Source of the DNA: a virus
IMG/VR virus record: IMGVR_UViG_3300020405_000023
Location: 1-23,113 of that record
Reading direction: 5' to 3' (one strand)
DNA: 23,113 nucleotides
The position numbers were made by a program, and so were the translations under genes. The notes under the pieces were generated by a model that saw only the letters and a program-made list of their open reading frames with translations, was not told the DNA's origin and searched no databases. This document shows positions 14,251-21,502 of the stretch, piece after piece. Position 1 is the stretch's first letter; each line of letters opens with the position of its first letter.

Positions 14251-14415
14251 TTATTTACCCTTCTTTTTAGTAATCTTTTTTAACATCTTACTTCCTTCAG
14301 CTGCTCCAATTATCCCTGATGGTCCTGCAGCTTTAAAAGGCATTAATGTTATGGCTGCTCCACTTCCCGCTGCCGCTCCTAAATTTACTACAGATGTTTT
14401 ATTTTTTTTAGCCAC
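14251..14415 (-). CDS. 54-residue small protein with GTG start inside portal end
   Basis: The GTG at 14415 is preceded by an ideal AAGGAGG six bases upstream, which itself codes the last glycines of the portal. The product has a basic N-terminus (MAKKNKTSVVNL), a Gly/Ala-rich segment GAAAGSGAAITLMPFKAAGP, SGIIGAAEGSKMLKK and a basic tail ITKKKGK. Helical, weakly hydrophobic middle; a peripheral membrane or DNA-binding role is possible. Translation start overlap with the portal gene (8 bases) suggests coupling. No known family recognised. Confidence 0.65.
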   Translation of the reverse strand: MAKKNKTSVVNLGAAAGSGAAITLMPFKAAGPSGIIGAAEGSKMLKKITKKKGK

Positions 14416-16825
14416 CTTGACCTCCTTGTTGTTTCATTTGCTCTCTTCTCTCAGCTGCATTAATCCTTGCCGCAGTCTGCTTCTCCTGACTTTCTAGTCT
14501 CTTATCAAACTGTGCATCTCTTTGTGCAACCTTCTGCGCTTCAAGTCCAAGTTTCTGCCTGTCAATCTGAGCATCATTCTGTTCAGCTTGGGCCTTAACC
14601 TGTAACTCCTTCTCCTTCAACTGTACTAACGGATCAGGCTTACCCGCTCCAGATAGTTCAGCACTCAAGGCCTTCAATCTAGACATACCCTCAGCTACAT
14701 ACTGAGCTGTCTTAGCCTCTAAGTCAATCATCTGTTCTTCTGATACAGCCTCACCACCGCCAGCTTGTATCAAATCAACCGCAGCTCGCTCACGAGCTCC
14801 TATCTTTACATGCTCCATGATGTGCTTTTGTAAAGTCACAGCCATCTGTGGTGACTGAGCTACCAAAGGTGTAGAGCCAAAAACCATGTGAGCCATAATG
14901 TGAGCTTCGTGATCCTGTCCTTCAAATGCCACTAAACTTATCTGATCAAGAACATCTATGTTCTCCTGTGCAGGATCTTTTGGTACAGCTTCAGGTTCAG
15001 GTGTTCTCTTCAATATTCTGTCAATATCTCTTACACCCAACGCTTCATACATATCTCTAAATACTTCGTATAAGTTGTGCATATCAGGCGCGGCTGTCGC
15101 AAGCTGCATCTTGGTTTGTGCTAACGAGATCCTCTGTGCCTGACTGAATATATTAGGATTAGATACAGGTAATACATCTACACGGTCATCAAAGTCAGTT
15201 CTCTTTATACTGCCATCCACACCTGTAATACTATACGGATACTCGTCAGGTAAAAACTCTGCCATGACATTAGATAACAACTTAAACTCTAACTTCATTG
15301 CATAATGCAATCTCTTATGAACAGCAGACATGACCCGTGAGCCCTGTTCCAACATCGCTATGGTAGTACCCACGGCTGCCTGTTGATTGCCATCGCCTAC
15401 TTTTAAATCTGTTATGGTAGCGAATCGTTGTCCTGCATTAACTACAAACCCTAACAAACTCATCAAAGTCTGGTCAGGTCCCTTGAATGGTAATGACATC
15501 AAGCTTGCTTTGATATCACCTCCTGGGGCATCTACATCTCTAAACTCTCCAGGCTGTAAAGGCTCATCATCATCCCTGATCCGTAGGCCGCGGGCTTTAA
15601 ATCCTGCTGGCAAGTTCGATAATGTGCCTGCATCAATCAACTGTCTCAACGCAGCAGTCGCGGTTCTTGATAAGCCGCCAATAGTATGTATTAAACCTAA
15701 ACCATAGAACCCAAAGCCTGGAAGAAACTTGTAATGTACAAAATATTGTATCTTCGCTTTCTTCTTGTCATCTTCTTTGTAGTTCCTGCGAATCGCCAGT
15801 ATCTGGCCATTATCCTGTGATATGGTGACAATATACGGTACCTTGATTCCTGTTGGCTCACCGTCCTCGTCCATCTCTTCGTAACCTTCAAGATCCAGAT
15901 CTACATGACACTCCAATAATGTACAGTCATAATCTATCTGAGATGGATACATACCATCTATTCTCTCAATCTCGTCAGCTAAACTGCCAGAATCAGACTG
16001 AGCTGGTATCACAGGTATGTCTTTGTAAAAACCAGATACCTGTCTCTTTCTCAAATCATTCAAGCTCATCTTCAAAACTTGTGTGATGTTAGGACAAGTT
16101 TCTAAATCACTCGTGTTGTACGGTACAATCAAATTTTCTGCAGGCACAAACTTACTTACAGCTCGGTCCAAGTTCTCATCATAGTAAACTTTCTTAAACG
16201 TACTACCTGCTAGCGGCAAGTAAAATAGCATCTGATCTAACTCAGGCGTGTACTCTTCCATAATACAGGTTATGTAATAGTTCATAAACTCCTTTACACG
16301 TTGAGCTTGGTCTTCTTTTTCAGGAGTGCTTGAGCCAAGCACAGTTGTTCGCACGGGTCCAGTGGGCGGCAACAATTCATTAAAGGCTTGAGCTTGGAAC
16401 TGCGTAGCGGACTCTGCAAGCAAGGGGTGCGTGACACCGCTGGCTCCTCTGAAAGGCTGTGACCTTTCTTCGTAACTAAATCCCAACAACTCCAAACCGT
16501 TAGCGAAAGCATCTTCCCACTCCTGTCTACCACTCTTGTTCTCATCAAACTCACCAATCAACTCACTGGCAATCCTACCCAGTAAATCATCTGGCATGTC
16601 CTCAGCTAAATTAGCAGAGAAATCCATGTCAGCATCGCGCTTGTCCCGTGGGTCAAAGTCTATAACAACACTGCCATCGTCCTCTTCCATGATCTCCACG
16701 TTATCAGGAACAGGGTCCATGTCTAATGTTTCAGGCATTTCAACTTCTACTTCAGCCGCCAACTCTTCTTCGTTCAACTGAGATGGCACATTCTCCATCA
16801 TGCTGCCTATTGGTTCTCTTGCCAT
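14408..16825 (-). CDS. Portal protein (P22-type, large)
   Basis: 805 residues, in the size range of P22-type portals (about 725). An acidic N-terminal arm (EELAAEVEVEMPETLDMDPV) is followed by the portal core: SELIGEFDENKSGRQEWEDA, GLELLGFSYEERSQPFRGAS, GVTHPLLAESATQFQAQAFN, ELLPPTGPVRTTVLG, then PLAGSTFKKVYYDENLDRAV and SKFVPAENLIVPYNTSDLE. A long alpha-helical C-terminal barrel-type region follows, with a coiled coil rich in Gln/Lys (KEKELQVKAQAEQNDAQIDR) and a Gly/Gln-rich end. The portal sits at one vertex, carries DNA entry and exit, and docks the terminase. AAAGGAGATTTAC before the ATG is a strong ribosome-binding site. The length, motif order and position between terminase and scaffold make the call secure. 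Confidence 0.88.
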   Translation of the reverse strand: MAREPIGSMMENVPSQLNEEELAAEVEVEMPETLDMDPVPDNVEIMEEDDGSVVIDFDPRDKRDADMDFSANLAEDMPDDLLGRIASELIGEFDENKSGRQEWEDAFANGLELLGFSYEERSQPFRGASGVTHPLLAESATQFQAQAFNELLPPTGPVRTTVLGSSTPEKEDQAQRVKEFMNYYITCIMEEYTPELDQMLFYLPLAGSTFKKVYYDENLDRAVSKFVPAENLIVPYNTSDLETCPNITQVLKMSLNDLRKRQVSGFYKDIPVIPAQSDSGSLADEIERIDGMYPSQIDYDCTLLECHVDLDLEGYEEMDEDGEPTGIKVPYIVTISQDNGQILAIRRNYKEDDKKKAKIQYFVHYKFLPGFGFYGLGLIHTIGGLSRTATAALRQLIDAGTLSNLPAGFKARGLRIRDDDEPLQPGEFRDVDAPGGDIKASLMSLPFKGPDQTLMSLLGFVVNAGQRFATITDLKVGDGNQQAAVGTTIAMLEQGSRVMSAVHKRLHYAMKLEFKLLSNVMAEFLPDEYPYSITGVDGSIKRTDFDDRVDVLPVSNPNIFSQAQRISLAQTKMQLATAAPDMHNLYEVFRDMYEALGVRDIDRILKRTPEPEAVPKDPAQENIDVLDQISLVAFEGQDHEAHIMAHMVFGSTPLVAQSPQMAVTLQKHIMEHVKIGARERAAVDLIQAGGGEAVSEEQMIDLEAKTAQYVAEGMSRLKALSAELSGAGKPDPLVQLKEKELQVKAQAEQNDAQIDRQKLGLEAQKVAQRDAQFDKRLESQEKQTAARINAAERREQMKQQGGQGG

Positions 16826-16844
16826 GTAAATCTCCTTTCAGGAA

Positions 16845-18761
16845 CTATACCATGAATTTTATAAAAGGTTCAATACCTTGTGGTCCGCGGTTCATGTTTA
16901 CCGCTTTATCCTTCAAAGATATTACACCGCCACCTGCTTTCATCGTATCAGGGCTCTGTCTTTTGTTAGCTATCATTTGACTTAATAATTTACTAAAGCT
17001 AGTTGCTTCGTCATCATTTTTAAATTGAATGAAATCTTTTTTGTCCAAAGAAGCTTGATAAGCGTCTTCTATCGTTGGATATCTAACTAACTCTCCTTCA
17101 ACTAAACGTATAGTAGGGAACAATCTACCATCAATAGAAGCTGTCCGAACTGTTTCTAAACTTTCTGTCATAGGCGTAGAAGGATCTAAAGCACGACTTA
17201 ACCATGCAGGTCTTTCTCCCAAAGGTAGTATGGCTCCGCCTTCTTCTTTCATTATGTCTGGGTTTGTTCTTTCTCTTGGATCGTTTTTACCAAACTTGCC
17301 TTTCAAAACAGCTTTGCTACCTTTGGGTCTGTCCGTTAACATAACATAGGATAAACTTCCTGCATCCTCTACTGCATTGTAATATGGTAAATGTGTAAAA
17401 CCCTCTTCTGCTAATTTTTTTCTAAACTCCCCTATAAATTTACGAAAGTCACTAAAAGGAAAGTTGGGCTTGTCCCCAACTAGATGACCCATATCGAATG
17501 CTTTAGGAGAATAAGCATCACCGAAACGATCTTTATTATATTCTATAAGTAGATGCATATTAATACCTTCTTCATCCCAAACATCTACATCTTTTACCCT
17601 AGAGCCTGCTTTTCCTTTAGGGGTGTAAGGTTTACTTAAATCTGCTTTCAAAGGATAGGTGCCACCAAATGTGGTTCTTGGTATTAGATTACCTGCTTCA
17701 TCATATCCTAAATTACCTTTGGGAGTTTTAGATAAAGGACCAAGTCTTAAAGCATTCAAAGCTTCAAACCTTTCTTTAGCAGCCTTTGATGTCCCAACAT
17801 GTGTACCAAGAGCATCCAAAGCACTAGGAGCTTTGTCTGGATCAAAAACTGTAAACCCTAACTCTGCATCAGGAGTATAATGAAAAACATCTTGCGGAGT
17901 GTTAGATCTTATAAATTTACCTACAGATTGTTTCTGTCTGCCAGATCCATAGTTGCTACGCTCGCCCTTTGGTAAAGTTTTTTCATAGTCTAATCTATAA
18001 TCAGTTATAGGCGCATCTCCAGCAGCCTTTTTAATTACATCCTTGTATAAGCTGGAACCTTCTACAACAACTTCATCATAACCCTCAATAGTATTTTTAA
18101 TACGGTTGACCTGAGTAGGATCGTTCAAAAGATTATTTGCTATCTCTTTATCCATCTTTACATTGTAGTTTGGTATCTTTGTGTCTCGCCGTATCAAACC
18201 ATATTTGGCAGACATAATGGCTAAATCTACATTCTCTTCAGGAATACCCTGCTTCTTTATACTTTTGAACATATCTCCTGTGTAACGATCAAATGCTGCC
18301 ATATCCCCAGGATCTGGACATTTATCTGCACTACACGACACAATCAAAAGTTTACGTCCTTTTTTAATTTCAGGACTAAACAAACTTCCTGATCCTAGAT
18401 TTAAATCGTCAGGGATTTTAGAAGCTGCCATACCTAGTGCACCTTTTGGGACTGCCTTTGGAAGTAATTGAGATCCTAGTAAGGTACCGCCAGTTACATT
18501 CATAGACGTATCAAAAGCTAGTTGCTGTATTTCCTGCGGGCTAAGTTCGCCGCGCATAAGAGCACCAAACTTCATAATACCACTGGAAGCATCCTTTATC
18601 GCTTGTGGCATACCCATCTGAATATCACTCAAACCCACCTCACCAAAAGGCGTGGTTTTAGGAACAGTCATTGGTAAAAAATAACCTATGCCAGCTAAAG
18701 GTCTTCTATCTTGCCCCGTAGGGGGTAAAGCATCACTAGGTTGAAAATCTTCTCTAGCCAT
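16845..18761 (-). CDS. DUF6884 (YaaA-like) plus ADP-ribosyltransferase-like virion-region protein
   Basis: 638 residues from the ATG at 18761; a TTG three codons earlier is an alternative. Residues about 130-245 look like DUF6884: GRKLLIVSCSADKCPDPGDM, DRYTGDMFKSIKKQG, LAIMSAKYGLIRRDTKIPNY; this matches C-S-x-x-K, YTG-MF and L-SAKYGLI of that family. Residues about 290-480 resemble an ADP-ribosyltransferase-type fold: VFHYTPDAELGFTVFD, ALGTHVGTSKAAKERFEAL, GTYPLKADLSKPY. The C-terminal third has GRLFPTIRLVEGELVRYPTI with ASIDG before it, like virion internal proteins, then MKAGGGVISLKDKAVNM and RGPQGIEPF. The gene lies between terminase and portal, overlapping its neighbour by 8 bases. A product carried in the virion and injected to modify a host target is an inference; each family call is by eye. 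Confidence 0.65.
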   Translation of the reverse strand: MAREDFQPSDALPPTGQDRRPLAGIGYFLPMTVPKTTPFGEVGLSDIQMGMPQAIKDASSGIMKFGALMRGELSPQEIQQLAFDTSMNVTGGTLLGSQLLPKAVPKGALGMAASKIPDDLNLGSGSLFSPEIKKGRKLLIVSCSADKCPDPGDMAAFDRYTGDMFKSIKKQGIPEENVDLAIMSAKYGLIRRDTKIPNYNVKMDKEIANNLLNDPTQVNRIKNTIEGYDEVVVEGSSLYKDVIKKAAGDAPITDYRLDYEKTLPKGERSNYGSGRQKQSVGKFIRSNTPQDVFHYTPDAELGFTVFDPDKAPSALDALGTHVGTSKAAKERFEALNALRLGPLSKTPKGNLGYDEAGNLIPRTTFGGTYPLKADLSKPYTPKGKAGSRVKDVDVWDEEGINMHLLIEYNKDRFGDAYSPKAFDMGHLVGDKPNFPFSDFRKFIGEFRKKLAEEGFTHLPYYNAVEDAGSLSYVMLTDRPKGSKAVLKGKFGKNDPRERTNPDIMKEEGGAILPLGERPAWLSRALDPSTPMTESLETVRTASIDGRLFPTIRLVEGELVRYPTIEDAYQASLDKKDFIQFKNDDEATSFSKLLSQMIANKRQSPDTMKAGGGVISLKDKAVNMNRGPQGIEPFIKFMV

Positions 18762-19260
18762 CTCTTCCAAGAACCTGTGCTAGCTGGGCCATGAGGCGTG
18801 GGTCGTTGGTCTTGGACTTTCCTGCTTTTTTCATTATACGGCTCATAACTAACATCTCTCTGTCAGCAGGGATCTCCTGTATCTCAATAGTTGTTTTCTT
18901 CATCAAACCTTCTATTCCTGGGGACCCACCATATTTCAAAGGGATAGCTTTTGGCTTTACATAATTAATATCTAATAAATCAATACCGCCTAGAGCAGGC
19001 TCTGCAAAACCCTCAAACTCTAACATCTTTTTACTAATAGCATCTAACGGTTCTATAAATTTTTCAGGCGCTCTAGTTGTGTCTTGATCCAAAGGATCTA
19101 ACGCATTTGGATCGTCCATAAGTCTTTGTATAATATCATTAGGGTCTTCAGTTAAGTTATCAAGATCTTGTTCTAAGAAAAATTGATCACCAAGATCAGT
19201 ATCGCTATCAAAAATTGGAATGTCTTCTTTGTTTGCGTTGCGTACTACACTGTCAGCCAT
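18754..19260 (-). CDS. Acidic protein between terminase and DUF6884 gene, unknown
   Basis: 168 residues from the ATG at 19260 with GAGG five bases before it; a GTG at 19266 is possible. The N-terminal half is very acidic: EDIPIFDSDTDLGDQFFLEQ, DLDNLTEDPNDIIQRLMDDP. The middle has LEFEGFAEPALGGIDLLDIN, and the C-terminal third is helical and basic: REMLVMSRIMKKAGKSKTND, PRLMAQLAQVLGRDG. The pattern (acidic plus a C-terminal helix that could contact another protein) would fit an accessory to packaging or the portal. It could be a divergent small terminase, but I see no helix-turn-helix evidence. It starts 8 bases from the terminase stop. Confidence 0.6.
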   Translation of the reverse strand: MADSVVRNANKEDIPIFDSDTDLGDQFFLEQDLDNLTEDPNDIIQRLMDDPNALDPLDQDTTRAPEKFIEPLDAISKKMLEFEGFAEPALGGIDLLDINYVKPKAIPLKYGGSPGIEGLMKKTTIEIQEIPADREMLVMSRIMKKAGKSKTNDPRLMAQLAQVLGRDG

Positions 19261-19267
19261 CGTCACC

Positions 19268-20722
19268 TCAATAATATGCTCTCACTTGAGCAGACCCATC
19301 GCTCTCTTCCCAATCGTCTGAAGGTAACTGTACAAAATTACCCTGACGATATCGCATTAAAGCCTGTGTCATGCTATCCACAAGGTCATCATACTCTCCA
19401 TTTGGAAAAGCTGCAACCTCTTCTATCATCTCCTCTGCAAAAGTCTCATCGGGGGCCCAAACCATCCCAGCTTCAAACAAAGGTGATACAGAATGTACTC
19501 TGGATACCTTATCATTACCTTTACTCGGTGTAAAGTTAACAACAGGTATGCCCATGTTCCGTAGTTCGTGGGTCAAAGGTAGCCCCGTTGCCTTGGCTTC
19601 TATGATAACTGTTTCGGGGTCCCAATAATTATACTGCTCTAACGCAACATTCTTTAATTCTGGAAAGTCCCACCTGTCTTTTATACTATCTAACAGTATC
19701 AAAGCGGGCTGGCCCCCTATTTCTTCTGGATAAAAAACGCCCCATGTGGTTATCGCACTGTAATCTGACGTTTCACGCTTTGAAAAAGCCGTATCGTAGC
19801 TCTGAATGACGTATTGTAGGTTAGGAACATTCTTTTTTTCCCATTTTCTCCACCATTCTCGCTTAATTATTGCATTTTCTTCGCCTGTAGGCTGCTGTTG
19901 GTACTGTGCATTCCATTTACTGGGCGGTATTGACGCTTTTACTGCTGTTAAATCGTCCAAACTCCAATATTCTGGCCAGCAGGGCTGCCCATTTTCAAAA
20001 ATAGCAGGCAGTTCTACTATCTCCCACTGGTCTGCAATAGGATCTTTAGCCATAGAACGTAGTAACTGACCTGTTAAATCCTTTTCTGACCACCTAGTCT
20101 GCACTAAAACGATACTTCCACCAGGCTGTAGTCTCTGTCGGGGGCCCCCAGTGTACCAATCCCATGCATCTTCAAAACCATTGTTACTCATCGCGGTCTG
20201 TTCCGAGTGCGGATCATCGATTATGACAAGATCACCACCTCGACCAGCTAAGTTTGATCCAACACCGACAGCATAATACATGCCGCCCTTGTTTGTATCC
20301 CATCTACCCGATGCTTTACTGTCAGCTGCAAGGCTCACATTAGGAAAAACTGTTTTGAACTCGTCCGTTTCAAGAAGATTCTTTACCTTTCTACCAAAAT
20401 TAACAGCAAGTTCTGTCGTGTGAGTTGCCTGAATGATTTTCATACTAGGGTTTCTACCCATCATCCATGCAGGAAACAAAAAAGATGCAAACTCTGATTT
20501 AGTATGTCGGGGTGCCATATTAATTATTAGACGTTTCAGTTCTCCACGAGCTACTCTTTCTAACTTTTCTGATATTATTTCGTGGTGCCTGCCCTGAATA
20601 AAGCTTGGCCAGATGTTTTTTACAAAACTTAAAAACGTATTTTGACACTCCTCATTCTTCTCTAACTGAGCTAGTCTTAGTTCAAGTTTAAGTATCCTCT
20701 CGTCTTGTATTCTACCATCCAT
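19268..20722 (-). CDS. terL: Terminase large subunit
   Basis: 484 residues. ATPase half: a variant Walker A NMAPRHTKSEFAS (residues 69-77), a Walker B-type GGDLVIIDDP (about 163-170), and a coupling motif VLVQTRWSEKDLTGQLL. The C-terminal RuvC-like nuclease carries Asp in QSYDTAFS (D310), Glu in VIIEAKATG (E375) and Asp in YDDLVDSMTQAL (D445/D449). This is the ATP-driven motor and DNA cutter that fills the prohead. Typical length for the family. AAGGGG precedes the ATG. No small terminase was recognised next to it. Confidence 0.93.
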   Translation of the reverse strand: MDGRIQDERILKLELRLAQLEKNEECQNTFLSFVKNIWPSFIQGRHHEIISEKLERVARGELKRLIINMAPRHTKSEFASFLFPAWMMGRNPSMKIIQATHTTELAVNFGRKVKNLLETDEFKTVFPNVSLAADSKASGRWDTNKGGMYYAVGVGSNLAGRGGDLVIIDDPHSEQTAMSNNGFEDAWDWYTGGPRQRLQPGGSIVLVQTRWSEKDLTGQLLRSMAKDPIADQWEIVELPAIFENGQPCWPEYWSLDDLTAVKASIPPSKWNAQYQQQPTGEENAIIKREWWRKWEKKNVPNLQYVIQSYDTAFSKRETSDYSAITTWGVFYPEEIGGQPALILLDSIKDRWDFPELKNVALEQYNYWDPETVIIEAKATGLPLTHELRNMGIPVVNFTPSKGNDKVSRVHSVSPLFEAGMVWAPDETFAEEMIEEVAAFPNGEYDDLVDSMTQALMRYRQGNFVQLPSDDWEESDGSAQVRAYY

Positions 20723-20737
20723 GTAGGGGCCCCTTGC

Positions 20738-20790
20738 CTTAAAATTATATGCGATTTATGGGTTATTATAATATAGTTAATGGCCATATC
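20738..20790 (-). promoter_or_regulatory. Candidate promoter for the late operon
   Basis: Upstream of terminase on the minus strand is a very AT-rich stretch with TATAAT (20744-20749) and a second TATAAT-like box about 20 bases upstream. No good -35 hexamer is seen. It is the natural place for the start of the long late transcript. Position, AT-richness and the -10 box are the only support. Confidence 0.35.
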
Positions 20791-20968
20791 AAATTATTTA
20801 TAATTGTTAGTGAAAAACTTAGCTCTAGCTAGCGCTGCTGGCGCAATGGTCGCGCGGCGCTAAGTCATTGATTTTGTTACATTTTTCCTGTTTTAGCCTC
20901 TATTTTCTAGGGCCCCTGATTTATTATTTTTTCCACATTTTTTATTATTTTTTTTCTTTTTTTCTTCA

Positions 20969-21187
20969 CCAGCTGGGGAAGGAATCGCGCCAGCTGGGGC
21001 CGCTGATCGCGGCCAGCTGGTCCCGAATCATGGGGGCTGGGCCAGCGCCAGCGGGGACGGATTCGCGCCAGCTGGGCCAGCTGTTAACGGCCCAGTAAAA
21101 CCGCCCAGATAGTGAGCGCCCACGCCCCAGCAATTGCGCCAGCTGGCCAGCTGTTAACGGCCCATACGTTTTAGCCCACGCCCCAGC
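20969..21187. repeat. GC-rich CCAGCTGG palindrome cluster
   Basis: The 8-bp palindrome CCAGCTGG occurs at 20969, 20990, 21013, 21068 and 21139, with 7-of-8 copies (CCAGCTGT) at 21077 and 21147. Two longer imperfect direct repeats, about 70 bases apart, carry the motif twice followed by TTAACGGCCCA, and GCCCACGCCCCAGC occurs at 21118 and 21174. Further exact copies lie at 22023 (inside the downstream gene) and 22276 (upstream of the promoter at 22240). I saw none in the late genes. Confidence 0.8.
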
Positions 21188-21233
21188 GGCCGCGCCGCGC
21201 AAGTTTAACTATTTAAAACGTATATTAATAAAA

Positions 21234-21350
21234 GTTAGTAAGGGCTAAGTTTGTTAGTAGCTGCCCAAACTATTTTAGGCTGGTCTAAGTTTGTTCGGCC
21301 AGGTTTTTACATTGTTAGTAAATGCTAAGTTTATTAGTGATAGCGCTAAG
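21234..21350. repeat. Iteron-like direct repeat
   Basis: GTTAGTA, three bases, then GCTAAGTTTGTTAGTA at 21234-21259 and a near copy (GCTAAGTTTATTAGTG) at 21314-21339, exactly 80 bases apart. A half copy, TCTAAGTTTGTT, lies at 21284 and GCGCTAAG at 21343. The sequence is AT-rich next to the GC-rich cluster, like the iteron-plus-AT layout of replication origins. Confidence 0.7.
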
Positions 21351-21409
21351 ATAGGAATAAATTAAAATAAGCTTTTTCTGCAGCTGCTGGAGCAGCCCTG
21401 AAAACGGCA

Positions 21410-21434
21410 ATAAAAAAGGCCCAGAAACTGGGCC
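21410..21434 (-). terminator. Rho-independent terminator after Gp88-like gene
   Basis: Perfect 7-bp stem GGCCCAG / CTGGGCC with a 3-base loop at 21418-21434, followed on the minus strand by six Ts. A run of Ts is also present on the other side, so it may act in both directions. It lies about 70 bases past the stop at 21503. Confidence 0.8.
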
Positions 21435-21502
21435 GTTTTTTTTTAAATTTTACGCCGTTTTTTAAAAAACCGCTTAAACAAAATATATATTATAAAATCC
21501 AT

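Larger units (their letters stand above)
20723..21410. other. Gene-poor regulatory / repeat block
   Basis: About 690 bases without a credible gene. It contains, in order: an AT-rich stretch (20738-20815), an inverted-repeat region with TAGCGC...GCGCTA (about 20830-20862), a T-rich segment (20928-20968), a GC-rich CCAGCTGG block (20969-21187), an iteron-like block (21234-21350), and a small hairpin GCTGCT-GG-AGCAGC (21383-21396). It sits at the junction between the late module and the differently composed genes to the right. Origin of replication, packaging/recombination site or regulatory hub are all possible; none is proven. Confidence 0.6.

Noticed and set aside
20868-21098. A 76-codon open frame on the plus strand over the same block.
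   Set aside because: Starts in T-rich sequence that gives a Phe/Leu-rich peptide and then reads the repeats; the only plus-strand gene candidate in the area and no support from context.
20969-21187. A CRISPR array.
   Set aside because: Repeat units are short palindromes with irregular spacing, no unique spacers of constant size and no cas genes.
20966-21202. A 78-codon open frame on the minus strand across the GC-rich block (with SW and QLAQLLGRGR stretches).
   Set aside because: It is built from the CCAGCTGG repeats, has no good ribosome-binding site, and low-complexity composition unlike any family. The repeat explains the openness of the frame.
20820-21400. Possible tRNA or structured small RNA in the GC-rich intergenic block.
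   Set aside because: I could not find a cloverleaf with T-loop GTTCRA and matching acceptor arms; the visible hairpins are explained by the palindromes.
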